Assembly (NCBI GenBank): GCA_000320605.2
Contig: KB445795.1
Span: forward strand, 309,867 to 373,866
DNA length: 64,000 bases
Source: Gelatoporia subvermispora B
Lineage: Eukaryota > Basidiomycota > Agaricomycetes > Polyporales > Gelatoporiaceae
Direction of reading: 5' to 3'
How positions within the stretch are numbered: the first letter of the stretch is position 1; every line of letters starts with the position of its first letter. Below, in pieces: positions 24,269 to 35,055 of this stretch. Position numbers and translations under genes: made by a program. Below the pieces are notes generated by a model. That model saw nothing but the letters and a program-made list of their open reading frames with translations. It was not told the origin of the DNA and made no database searches.

Positions 24269-24276
24269 TATATAAA
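24269..24276 (+). promoter_or_regulatory. TATA box of the PPQEEK protein gene
   Basis: TATATAAA about 106 nt upstream of the ATG at 24382, inside the 357-bp region shared with the divergent APN1 gene. Confidence 0.6.
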
Positions 24277-24381
24277 CCTCCGAAAATCCACAATGCTCAT
24301 CCTCATAACACCCATCTTACACCGCATCCAAGCAACCACTCACCTCCAGTTGATATACCAGTACCTCTCACAATATCCATT

Positions 24382-24887
24382 ATGAGTCACCTCATCCCGC
24401 CCCAGGAGGAGAAGAAGACTACCGGGACTAGTTTCGGAAAGCTTCCAGTCGATCACGAGTACCCGCCCCAGCAGAACGCATTCCAAAGAGGGTCGGAACA
24501 TGCAACGGCGGCAGTAGGCGACGCTGCGGAGGATGCTCGATACCTCGTACCACCTCAGGAAGAGAAGGTCGATACGTCATCTCCGGCGAAATGTAAGCAC
24601 GTGTCCCCACAGACTTGTATGCTTTATGCTGACGACATTGATAGCGAACATTGACAAAGGTGTGTGCCGACTCTAAGACGGGGTCATGTTACAATTCTCA
24701 ATCGTTTTCTGTAGTTGTCGATCGTCTCGAACAGCATATCAACGAACACTCTATCCGCACGGACCCAGAATTAGACACACGAGACGAGCGACTAAGATCC
24801 AAACTTACCGCGGACACGATTCGAGCTGGAGCTGCGGGAGTAACGGGAGAAGATTTGGCCTTGGGAGAGGATAGGAAGATCGTCTAA
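24382..24887 (+). CDS. Small hydrophilic protein with PPQEEK repeats
   Basis: Exons 24382-24592, 24645-24659 and 24715-24887, 132 aa; all three splice phases fit. The N-terminal half carries two similar blocks, LIPPQEEK and LVPPQEEK, about 50 residues apart. The C-terminal half is a charged helical stretch (VVDRLEQHINEH, then DERLRSKL) ending in GEDLALGEDRKIV. There is no signal peptide, membrane segment or cysteine-rich region. The hydrophilic composition suggests a disordered or stress-related cytosolic protein, but I do not recognise a family. The middle exon is just 15 nt. The gene has a clear TATA box and is head-to-head with APN1. Confidence 0.72.
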
Positions 24888-25179
24888 CGTGGTCGCACGA
24901 ACACATCCCGGACTGGCATAGAATACAATGTAATTATAGCATCGGCTGTACACAAGCAATCGCATCGAACTACACATTGCATTATATGAATTATGAGCCT
25001 GTGTCTTGCGTTTGCATCCTGCGGACCATGCATTACAATTGCGAAGTCTTCGTCCACAATACGTCAATACTCCCAGCAGGGAAGCATACTTCGTGGGATC
25101 AAGATGTCGCACAGCGGCGCTCTCTTCGTGATGAGTCTCGATGTATAGCTACAGCCCTTGATCTCGTCGCTTCGGCACC

Positions 25180-25765
25180 GTTATTATTCTATCTCGTGGA
25201 AGAAACCCACTGTCCACCAGCCTATCCATAAGCTCGCACCCCAGAAGTTCATAAAGAGCTTCTCCCCGATGCAGCACTGTCACCGTACACCGGGGAGCCC
25301 TCGTAACAATCATCGCCGACTTGAAGGTATGCCGGGGTATCTATGGTTGAAGAATCTACGATATTCCGCTGGCTCCAGCGCGATCTGCAGGGCATGAAAA
25401 TCCCCCGCCCAGAACCGACCCTGACAGGGGATGTGCCTTCCTTAGCTGAATCGGGGCTGCAGGGTCGCGAGGCGTCCAATAGCTACGTACAATCGGTACC
25501 TAGGCGTGCCTGGACTCGGGGTTTGCCTCGGGAGCAAAGACGTATGCCCGAGTCAAGTCGCCTTCCGCGAAATTCGGATTCCCAATAACAACAAAATACC
25601 AATCGGTGATCTTGATAGGATCGGTGAGCGGCAAGACATGCAAGATCGCCGTGCGCTCCATGCATGTTACTCTCAGAGCCCAACTCGAGGAACCTCGGAC
25701 ATTGTCGAATATGGCCAGCTGGACAGCAGCGCGCTCGTGCTGAGCTTTGTATATATTCTCACTCC
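25180..25765 (-). pseudogene. Relic fragment of an unrecognised gene
   Basis: Minus-strand reading shows coding-like pieces in changing frames. About 25760-25525 reads AVQLAIFDNVRGSSSWALRV and then TDWYFVVIGNPNF and AYVFAPEANPES. About 25425-25330 reads GRFWAGDFHALQIALEP and FFNHRYPGIP. About 25275-25190 reads GEKLFMNFWGASLWIGWW and ends with TAA. Two stops interrupt the third join and no starting ATG is visible, so this looks like a truncated, decayed gene. The aromatic-rich C-terminus resembles secreted or membrane-associated fungal proteins, but I cannot name the family. The 24888-25179 gap next to it shows nothing else. Confidence 0.45.
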
Positions 25766-25879
25766 CTAGCAGCGGTGAAAGCTCAGAACTTCCTCAACTC
25801 TCGTATTCGATCTTCTCATCGGGTCTTTCCACTGATTGACTTGCAACAGTCACCTACCTGTCAGATACACGCTGAAACC

Positions 25880-27529
25880 ATGATTCTCCCGACATTTACT
25901 AACGTTCTCATCGTTGGCACCGGCCCCGCGGGCCTGGCATGCGCCATCTCCCTCGCTGTTAATGGGTACAAGGATGTCACCATCGTCGACGCTCGACCAA
26001 GCGGCCGAACATTGTCTCGAGCAATCGTCATCCATGCTCAGACCCTCGAGGTAGGACGGTGCGTCTCCATGTTACCAATGCTCATAACCGTGGTCTGTTC
26101 CAGGAACTCGATACCGTTGGCTGCGCGGACACGCTCAACACGCGAGGGCTACACGCGAAGTACATGACTGTCCGCGCTCAGAAGACCCTCCTCGCGAAAG
26201 CGAACTTCCCAAGTCTTGCGCCGCGGACACGATTCCCATGGGCCCTCCTTATCTCGCAGGCGGAAACGGAGGACATTCTCGACCAGCGGATGAACGAGCT
26301 CGGGATCAAGATTCTTCGGCCGTACAATGTCACGGGCATGAAGACAGTCGAGGGTGGCATGCAGGTCCAATTTGAATCTGGTGAAATTATTAAGGCTCGG
26401 TATGTGATCGGTGCAGACGGCAGCAGGTCGACGGTAAGTGCTCGGGCAATTACAAAGGGCTCAAGCCCTCACTGGTTGCTTGCAGATCCGCCAATTGGCG
26501 GGGATTCCGTTCAGAGATCCCCTGACAGATCAGGAGCCGTACGTAGAGAGGCCCAAGGGTGTCGAGACAACGAAGCAGCTCGAGAAGAGACTCGGCAAAG
26601 AGCTTGTTATCGCCGACGTACACCTCTCCGGACCAATCCCACCTGAGGTCAATACGGAAGAACTGTCCGTATTCCTCAGTACCCTGCAATTCCTACTCCT
26701 CGTCCCCCTCCCAGCCCTGAAGGATGACCCCAATGGGAAGACCGTCTACCGTATGTCGTGTCCCGCCGAGCCAGGTTCGTTGGAGGTTACCCTCCCGCGG
26801 CTGCAGACGGTGCTCGACTCCGCGCTGGGGCACCTGCCCGCGCACCAGAAGCCGCGCGTCGAGAAGATTATCTGGTCATCCAACTTCCGCGTCAAGTCCG
26901 CAGTCGCAGACCGCTTCTTCACGCGCATCGGAGACGGCGTCGTCGCGCTCATCGGCGATGCAGGGCACGTACACTCGCCCGCGGGCGGACAGGGCATGAA
27001 CCTCGGCATCCGCGACGCGATCCAGCTCGGGCGCACGCTCGCGGACATCCTCAAGCGCGAGCAGAACGGCACCGCGCTGGCGCACGCTCAGCGCGCATAC
27101 GCGCTCCAGCGCCTCGAGCAATTCTCCGAGGAGCGCAGGAAGATGGCGATACAGGTCATCAAGATGACCAAGGTCATGACCTGGGCGACGGGCCTCGAGA
27201 CCCTGCCCGCGCAGAAGGCGCGCGACGTCGTCTGGTGGCTGATGGGTCGTGGGTCGTTCGTCAACAACAGGTTGGCGCTGCGATTGAGCGGACTGCAGGC
27301 GGGGGAGCAGACCAGACAGCCAGCGTCCGCACAACAGGCGACGCCGTCGGTCTCCTCAATCGAGACCGCCATCCGCTCACTCCTCTCGAAGGATCCCCAG
27401 CACCTGCAGCAAGGAGCGGGAGGCGCCGCCATCCGCCTCTTCTCGTATGCAGTACTGCTCGTATGTCTGCTCTTACCTACTATCTGGCTTCGTCGGTCTG
27501 CTTCAGTCACTGCTGTTACTCGCGCATAA
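25880..27529 (+). CDS. FAD-dependent monooxygenase with C-terminal membrane anchor
   Basis: Exons 25880-26050, 26104-26433 and 26486-27529, 514 aa. The N-terminal Rossmann motif is LIVGTGPAGLACA (GxGxxG). The mid-domain motif ARYVIGADGSRS is the DG motif of class A flavin monooxygenases. The second FAD site is GDAGHVHSPAGGQGMNLG. This is the PHBH/phenol-hydroxylase fold, which hydroxylates aromatic or polyketide substrates with NAD(P)H and O2. A C-terminal hydrophobic helix (LFSYAVLLVCLLLPTIW) followed by RR suggests tail anchoring to the ER. No pathway partner sits beside it. The gene's third position is strongly GC-rich in its 3' half. Confidence 0.9.
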
Positions 27530-28255
27530 TAGATACGCTCTTTATATAACGCAGGATAGATTGTATAACATGTTTTAATGCAAGGGTCGCATGAATTCGT
27601 TTTCTTATGAATCAGTGCCTGAATGAGTGAACAGCAGCAGTGCCCCAAGACTAACAGGATCTAGCCCTTGATGGCGAGCGAGGGTTCACGAGCACAACGC
27701 AAGAAACTATGCGCAGGATTTTTGTACTGTGCACGTCATGATTCCCCAGCCCCAGCGTATTGAATTTGCAAGCATGCATGCAAGGTCACATAACGAAGCA
27801 GCCCGAGAGCAGATAATCAACAATAGAAAGAGACATAGCATTGGCTGGCAGCAGATATATACATCCTAGAGAGTCCATGTTGGAAGCCAGATCGATGAGT
27901 TTCACTGGGCCGGCGGCTACGACACTTTCGCGCTGCAGTCACGTGCACTTCGTTTTGAGCTCGCTGAGGACTTGTTCCCCGCCACCTATTTACGTCAACT
28001 GCGCGGTCCCCTCGAGGCCGAGAAGTATCTCATTTGACAGCGTGAGACAACGTGTTCATCCAAGATCCAAGAAATCGATAACCGTAGCCGCCGTTGAGGA
28101 GTTTGGGGATTCTGGCTCTTCGACTATCCCGCCACCTCTCGCAGTGGCTTTTAGCCCACCATCTCGGCACCTCGACACAATTTGGTCCTCTGCTGCAATC
28201 CTTGAGACTTGGGTATCAGGGCGCTCAGACACTATCTCCTGGACAAGTGACCGCG
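27530..28255. other. Intergenic region upstream of RNase H1
   Basis: Holds the FAD monooxygenase 3' region and the RNase H1 promoter. A plus-strand frame at 27841-28350 is a shadow that runs into the first RNase H1 exon in another frame. Confidence 0.5.
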
Positions 28256-30911
28256 ATGCCGCGTCCCAGCAAAGGTGCATTCTATGCGGTAGCGAAGGGG
28301 CGCGTGCCTGGGGTGTACTCGACGTGGTGAGCCTAATCCCACGCATGTGATGCGGCACAGCCAACATCCTGAAAGTGTACTGATCATAGGGACGAATGCA
28401 AGGCCCAGGTTGAAGCGTTCCCCGGTGCAAAGTACAAGAAACTAGGCACTCTCGCCGATGCGGAGGCCTGGGCGAAGTCTGCAAGCCCATCCCTTTCGGC
28501 AGCTTCAAACTCGATCCTAACACCCGCGCCGTCATCTTCGCGTTCACAGATCCCTGCGATCGCAGCACCCGCCGCTGTCCCACGAATCCTAGCCCCCGCG
28601 CCACCAACAATGGACGCGAAGGGCAGGTTGATTGTGTACACAGATGGTGCTTGTGGCGGGAATGGCCAGCGCGGCTCGAAGGCGGGTATCGGCGTATGGT
28701 GGGGGCGCAACGATACTCGGTATGTTGCATGACCTGGATGCCGTGTCAGGTGGCTGACGGACTAGCAGGAACCTATCCGAAAGATGCCCAGGAGACCAAA
28801 CTAATAACCGCGCCGAGTTGATCGTGAGTGGCATCTCTTACATCGCGTGCAGTCTGTTTCGAAATGTGTCACTTTCGTGCTCTAAGTACCGCAGCAGCAC
28901 GGCTGACACTCTTTGCCTCACCTTCATCGTTCATCATGCCCTGTGCTGCGCTGCGCGCAGCCATTTCGCCGGTGCTCATTCCGCTGCTGCTCTCAGGCGG
29001 GCTACTGGCTTTCTTCTTTTTGCACACGCTGGTCGTATACCCCATTACTGTCCTCATCGCAGTGCTCACTTATCTCACTGTCGCGCTCTGGCCACACATC
29101 CGTGCTGACCTTGGCCATACCCGCGCTATCCAGGCCATCGTGCGCGCGCTAGAGACTGCGCCAGAGAAGCCCTTGTTGATCAAGACGGACTCGCAGTACA
29201 GTATCAAGTGTACGTTTTCTCTTTGACCACAGTAGCCTGACTCCCATGCCCTAACACTATGCCCTCCACAGGTCTCACGGAGTGGCTGCAGGGCTGGGAA
29301 AGAAAGAACTGGAAGAACTCTAAAGGCGAACCTGTCAAGAACGCCCCGCTCATTCGGTATGCCTCCGCACTCCGCAAGGTGCGGCAGCGCAACGGCAACG
29401 ATGTGCGTTCTCCCCCATGCTTTCTCTTTCCCTCCTAACACGCCACAGGTCGAGGTCGAGTACGTCAAGGGCCATGCGGGCCACGAGGGCAACGAAGGCG
29501 CCGATCGTCTCGCGGTCGCGGGGAGCCTTCTCCCTGAGATGCCCGACGACCGCGACTGGGATACGCTCGCGGAGAAACTCCTGCAGGACGTCGAGGACAC
29601 CGTACGCGCGCGGCGCCTCGAGAAGGAACGTCTCGCGGCCGAGAAGGCACACGAGCAAGAGGCGCAGCGGGTTGCGGAGGAGGCCGAGCGACTGCGCGAG
29701 CAAGAGGCGCTCGTACAGGCGGAGCGCGCGGAAGCGAAGGCACGTGCGCGCGAGGAGCGCCGTGCACGGGAGGAGGAGACAGTCGTGCTCAGCGAGCCGG
29801 AGGAGGACGATGCGGAACCGCAACTGTGGGAGGACATAGATCGGGACGAGGAGGCGTGGGCTGAATACGAGGAGCTCTTAGAGAAGAAGGAGCGCGCGAA
29901 GGACACGGAGGACACGGAGGCGCTAGACGAGAAGCGTCATGCTCAGGATCGTTTCCTGCGCCAATATCTGCGGCGGGAGGCATACGAGGCGGAGGCGAAG
30001 AAGGCGCTGAAAGAAGAGCTGACGGGCGACGTTGTCGTGGATGTGCTGCGCAGACCGACACCGGAGCCGACCGAGCAAGAGAAAGAGTGGAGCCGGGAGT
30101 ACGAGGCAATTCAGGCGATGGACATCGACAGCTTGGACAGGGGCAACATGCTCTTTGCGTGGCAGTTTGGCCCGGACCCGGCCAAATGGGATTGGGTCTG
30201 CAAGAAAGTACTCGCGAAGCATAGTAGGCGGGTAGTCACGGACAACCTTCGCGATAGTGCCCTCAAGATCGAAGAGAAGCTGGAAGCACAAAGGAAGCAA
30301 AAAGCGAAAGCGCAGAAATCGCGGGCGAGCTCGAGCGCAAAACGGGATGTGTACGAGGCGGACGTGGACGAGAATAAACCTAACGGGAACAGCAAGCGCA
30401 ACAAGAGGCAGAAGACTGGCGGCAGCCGCGTACGCGAGGACGATATGGAGGACGACGAAGAGGTGCTATTCGAGCAGGAGCTTGGTCTGCGCGAACGAGC
30501 CGATCCGTCTGCGTCTAAACGCCACCTTCCGCCGACAGCGCAGTCAAATGCGAGCCTCAACAGATCTTTGTCGCCAAAATCATGCCCTTCCATGCGCACG
30601 AACTCTTCGAATACGATAGCTGGACCCGATCATTCCACTGCCGTCATTGTCCGCCAAGAGAGAGTTGGCTCTGCTACGTTCCTGTGGGATCAGGACGGTT
30701 ATCTCTATGCTACTGTGGATGATGGAGTGGAGATGGGTGAAGACGAACTCGCGGTGCGTCACTTTTGTGCCGAGCTTTGGGCCCCCGCCCTTGGCGAATG
30801 CATATATATATATTGATGTGTTAGGACCCACAGGCATACGCAGATGCTCTCCTCAGCGACGATGATGAGGTTCTACTCGAAGTGGAACTGGCAGAGAGCG
30901 TGACCGCTTGA
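28256..30911 (+). CDS. rnh1: Ribonuclease H1 with long coiled-coil extension
   Basis: Seven exons: 28256-28326, 28390-28719, 28769-28823, 29134-29209, 29272-29402, 29449-30753 and 30825-30911, 684 aa. Residues from about 5 to 50 are the hybrid-binding (viroplasmin-like) domain: FYAVAKGRVPGVYSTW, then GAKYKKLGT. The RNase H domain has the four catalytic acidic residues in TDGACGGN, TNNRAELI, KTDSQYSI and HEGNEGADRLA. It degrades RNA in RNA-DNA hybrids. About 430 further residues follow, more than a typical RNase H1 has in total: an Arg/Glu/Ala-rich coiled coil (LEKERLAAEKAHEQEAQR), a conserved-looking block (MLFAWQFGPDPAKWDW), a Lys/Arg-rich stretch (KRNKRQKTG) and an acidic end. Intron 3 is 310 nt, unusually long here. 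The splice frames are all consistent, so I read one gene rather than two. Confidence 0.88.
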
Positions 30912-32210
30912 TGAGCTTTTGCACAGTGCCTCTAAGCTGTAGCGCTCTTCGTGAATCCACATTTCGAGTATGTATCATAGATGCGTTGGTGCGTGTACTA
31001 CCATGTATATTAGTCCAGTCAAATGCTGCTGTCGTTCTTCATGTCCTGCTCTCCAATTGTATCATACTCCGTTGCAATGACGTCTTTCGCAATTCACGAT
31101 TTCCAGGAACCACTCCCGATCTTCCTTCTCTGCTTGCGAAGGTCTTAGAGTGATGCTAGGAAAGGTGCATGGTAGTGGCTAACCAAGCACCGCGACAGAC
31201 ACAATAGCCCCGGCGCCGGATCTATGTACGTGTGGCCAACATCGCTGGAATCAAGGCACATGGTACCTGCTATGCCTCGACGAGTCGACAAGCCGATTCA
31301 TGTGCGCCCCTCATCCCGGGCCCCACGGTAGGTGAGACTCGCTCACTGGGTTCTTACCAAAGGCATTGCATTTGACCCTCCGGTAAATTAAATGGCTGGT
31401 GACGATTTCATCTCTTTTTGGGATGATCCGACTGCGAACTGCGCAAAACTTGCTCCACAAACACATTTACGTTGTCGCCCCAAGCCACCCCGGAACTGGC
31501 ACCGGTGAGTCCGCAGACTTTCATGAGACGATGATGATCCAAGCGCCAGTTTCATAGTTCAGGAGCCACACGATGGACCCCACGGGGCAGCGAATGGTAA
31601 CTTGTCTAGTAGAGACAAGTGTCAGAGTTATGGCGTAACTGACTGCATGTGTTGGAGTGAATCGCATATTCGCAAAGAGTAAAGCAGGGTACCGGGTCAA
31701 GCCTCTCATGAAGCTTCCAATGGTTCACGCAATGCACAAAACCATTCATTTACAAGAAGGCACAGTACTGGACAGACGGCGCCGAAGTGGGGCGTGCAAA
31801 TTTACATCATCTTCGACGCAAGGTCGGAGTACTTGACGAAGTGGACAGGTGCATCAGTGCATCATCCCAGACAGTGTGCAATTAGTCCTTACGCAAATAT
31901 AGTCCTTACGGATTTTGCCTCTTTCGGGAAAGAGGCGCGGCTACAGACGACTCGCCAAGCATGGCGAACCGCAGCTAAGAAGGTCCGGAATTGGACCACG
32001 GTAGCCCACAACGTACGCTCCCATTACATCTCGAGGGTCAGTGACGTCATGTAACTAGCCACTTCGTTCAGACTCAACACTTGGCGTCTGTCAGCGGAGG
32101 TTCATAAATGCGAGCTACAACAAGCAAGATGCCCATCGACCGTCTACGCAGTTTTCTCCTTTTCTACCCATATCACCAACCAGAATTCAACTTGAACACT
32201 GAATTGAACT
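30912..32210. other. No supported gene
   Basis: 1.3 kb between RNase H1 and the dehydrogenase. Only short frames; no repeat, RNA gene or family match was seen. Confidence 0.5.
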
Positions 32211-33378
32211 ATGGCTACGCAACCACCTGAGACAGACCCCGTTGTGTTTGCGACTCAGGACGAGCGTCCCCACGATGGACATCCCACTGCACAGCTGAAT
32301 GGCCATGTTCCCTCTGGTCGTGTTGCGCTCATTACAGGTGCAGGCCAAGGTGGGTAACCCTGTGACTGTTGTGTAGGACCCAGAACGCTAATTCGACCTT
32401 AGGCATCGGTCGTGCCATCTCCCTCCGACTGGCACGCGATGGCTACCATACCGCACTCAACGACATCGCCTCGAATAGTGAGGCTCTTGAGGAGACTGCA
32501 CGACTCATCCGCGATCACCACAAGCGCAATGCTATCACGATTAATGCTGATGTCTCGAAAGAGGATGACGTAGAGAAGATAGTCGATAGGACGGTGAGAG
32601 AGCTTGGCGGGCTCGATGTCGTACGTGTTACTTTCATTCTACTTCCACGTCCGCGAACTTAGTCCTCCACCCCTGTGCAGATGGTTGCGAATGCAGGAGT
32701 CGCGCTTCTCGAGGCCTTCGTCGATTGTAACGTCATCCAACGCCTCTTACCGTCGTCACGTGACTCATCGCCACTTCGACAGCTACACTTTCTCTCTGGG
32801 AGAAGACGATGGCGGTAAACGTCTATGGCGTTGTCCTCTGCTACAAGTACGCTGCCCGCGCAATGATCAAGCAGGGCCGTGGCGGTCGCCTCATTGCCGC
32901 GTGTTCCATCGCGGGCAAGCGCGGCGACCCAGATTCGGCCGCGTACTGCGCAAGCAAGTTCGCCGTCCGCGGGCTGTCGCAGAGCGCGGCGCTCGAGCTG
33001 GCGCCGCATGGTATCAACGTAAATTGCTATGCTCCGGGCGCAATTCATACACACTTGTGTATGTCTCTTTAGCCGGATAATATACGCGTGCTGACCGTGG
33101 CTTCGTAGTGGATGAGGTGGATAAAAAGTATACGACGGAGGAAGGCGTACCTCCGGGATCATATATCAAGAAACGCGCGGAGAGTATCCCGCTGGGTCGG
33201 GTTGGCACACCAGAGGATGTTGCGGGTGTCGTGTCGTGGCTTGCGAGCGAAGATTCGAAGTTTGTCACAGGTAACGCTGACACTCCTGCCATCTGCGATT
33301 GGAGTTGATCGCTGAGTTCTATGATTCCTTCCCCCAGGTCAAGCTATCACTGTCGATGGCGGAACACTCTTCGACTGA
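32211..33378 (+). CDS. Short-chain dehydrogenase/reductase
   Basis: Six exons: 32211-32349, 32403-32620, 32681-32726, 32783-33058, 33109-33270 and 33338-33378, 293 aa. The classical SDR signature is complete: the cofactor motif ITGAGQGIGRA, VANAG, the catalytic Ser in CSIAG and YCASK (Tyr, Lys). NVNCYAPGAI follows the active site, and the C-terminal ITVDGG is typical of this group. The sequence resembles diacetyl/acetoin reductases and related NAD(P)H-dependent alcohol dehydrogenases; the substrate is not certain. The first 35 residues are a hydrophilic extension without a clear targeting signal. No biosynthetic partner lies beside it. Confidence 0.92.
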
Positions 33379-33801
33379 GTTCATCACGGAATGTGAGATA
33401 GTTTTCGTTATTAAGTATAGCATACAATTTTGCAGTAAATATGAGATTCGCGTTAACTCTCGGTGTAATATCTGTCCACTGATCAACGAGGCAATATGCC
33501 GACAAGCTATGCTGTACATATTTGTGCTTACTGTGGCGTCATGTGTTCTGAATGTTGTGATGGGACGCTACATGTCTAACGATTTGCAGTTATTACTCGC
33601 TACAAAGCCGGCTCCTGCGGTCGGATTGGTCGGTGAGTTACTTCAAACCATTACCAATGTTTAGTAGGGGAGTGAGGCCTCGTGAGCAGCTATATAATAT
33701 CAAATTTCTCGGACAATTCTGAACGCCGTAATCACATTCACTGTTCAATGGCAGTACATGGCTAATAACATTGTTTCATCTAGGCATCTGGCTGTTTGCA
33801 T
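33379..33801. other. Convergent 3' region
   Basis: Between the convergent dehydrogenase and F-box-type genes; no gene or element recognised. Confidence 0.5.
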
Positions 33802-35055
33802 CTACGCCGAGTCAGGCTGCGTAGGATTATGTTCCTCCGCGTAATTGACTTTAATGTGCTCCATGTCGGCAATTTGACTGATGAAGTCTGGTTCATTTCT
33901 GCAGTGGCGTAATATGAGATTCACTTCTCTCGGACGTTGTTTGGACAAGAATGCTTGAAGATGTTCCCATGTCTCTTCGCCGCTATCTGATTGAGTCCTC
34001 TTGAGATTGAAATCCACATCTACTAGTTGTAATTGCGATAACTCGAAGGGTTGTCCAGGCCTCAGGAAACAAGCACATTCCCCAGTAAGGCTTAGACTCC
34101 TCGTTGCCCCTACTAGAGACGGGAGTTGGCGTAGTAGTGTCACCCAATACCCGCCCGGTTGACACTTAATGGACGAGAATTCTAGTTGTAGTACTTTCTC
34201 GGTCGGCTCTATCGATGAGAACAGACCGCGCAGCGCGGCTAGACAAGTGCTTTGTATGGCCGCTGCGGTTTCCTGAGAGGTTGGTGGGGAGTAGCGGACA
34301 AAGAACGTGTAATGCAAAGGTGATGTTCCCGCCGGAATAGTTCCCCACAACTGGATGGAGAACCCCGGCCCCCGATGACCCGCATTATATACACCCACTT
34401 TTGTGGTGATGACTCTTTTAGTTTGAATCAAGAAAGCAAGTTGTTCCCCGTACTCCATAAAAATATCGTCTTGCCCGGGGCCTTCGAGGTCGCATGTCAA
34501 CTCAAGATTAGTGACTTTGAGGAGACACAGTCGTAGCGCAAAATGGGTGAGTTGATGTAATCCAGCTTGGGTATGGTGGAGTGTCAACTTTGTTACGTTT
34601 GCAAATTCGGTGACTTCACGGCCTCGGTCCGAATAAATGAAGTCTAGTTGCGGCCAAGGCGTTACATAGGCAAGCTCCAGGTGGGTCAAACGTTGCATCT
34701 GAGGTGGCATATAGAAGCAGAGTTCCCATTGAATATGCGTATACTTCAGATACACCGGAGACCCTTGGATGCAGAGATACTCCAAGTTCTGGAGCGGCGT
34801 GAGCCATATGAATAGGCTCACACCATATAGAGCTGTGAAACCCTTCTCCGATTCAGGCCATGGCCACGAAGGCCTCTTCTGATCATGGGCGTCTCGGCAC
34901 CGCAGAGAGAGTGATTTGAGTCGCTCCGTGCAGTATTCCCAATTCAGATGTCTAAGAATCTTATTCATTAAGGTCGAACGACAGGTAATATTGAGGCCGA
35001 TTGGACTTGACTCTTCTTCGAGAACCCGGGGAAACAACTTGCTCACATATCCCAT
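33802..35055 (-). CDS. F-box-type leucine-rich protein lacking a visible F-box
   Basis: A single open frame of 417 aa, starting MGYVSKLFPRVL. It shows irregular leucine-rich repeats typical of the C-terminal part of basidiomycete F-box proteins: LTPLQNLEYLCIQ, MQRLTHLELAYV, FANVTKLTLHH, LLKVTNLELTC, ATRSLSLTG and LSQLQLVDVDF. No LPxE-type F-box precedes them in this frame, and I find none in the upstream 900 bp. The gene may have lost its F-box exon, or belong to a subgroup without it. It would act as a substrate adaptor only if an F-box exists. The frame is intact over 1.25 kb, which argues against recent decay. Confidence 0.68.
   Translation of the reverse strand: MGYVSKLFPRVLEEESSPIGLNITCRSTLMNKILRHLNWEYCTERLKSLSLRCRDAHDQKRPSWPWPESEKGFTALYGVSLFIWLTPLQNLEYLCIQGSPVYLKYTHIQWELCFYMPPQMQRLTHLELAYVTPWPQLDFIYSDRGREVTEFANVTKLTLHHTQAGLHQLTHFALRLCLLKVTNLELTCDLEGPGQDDIFMEYGEQLAFLIQTKRVITTKVGVYNAGHRGPGFSIQLWGTIPAGTSPLHYTFFVRYSPPTSQETAAAIQSTCLAALRGLFSSIEPTEKVLQLEFSSIKCQPGGYWVTLLRQLPSLVGATRSLSLTGECACFLRPGQPFELSQLQLVDVDFNLKRTQSDSGEETWEHLQAFLSKQRPREVNLILRHCRNEPDFISQIADMEHIKVNYAEEHNPTQPDSA

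Noticed and set aside
27841..28350. 169-codon plus frame before RNase H1
   Set aside because: It overlaps RNase H1 exon 1 in another frame and shows no motif.
28828..29226. Hydrophobic frame running through RNase H1 intron 3
   Set aside because: The flanking exons join perfectly across it; no independent start or splice structure supports a membrane protein.
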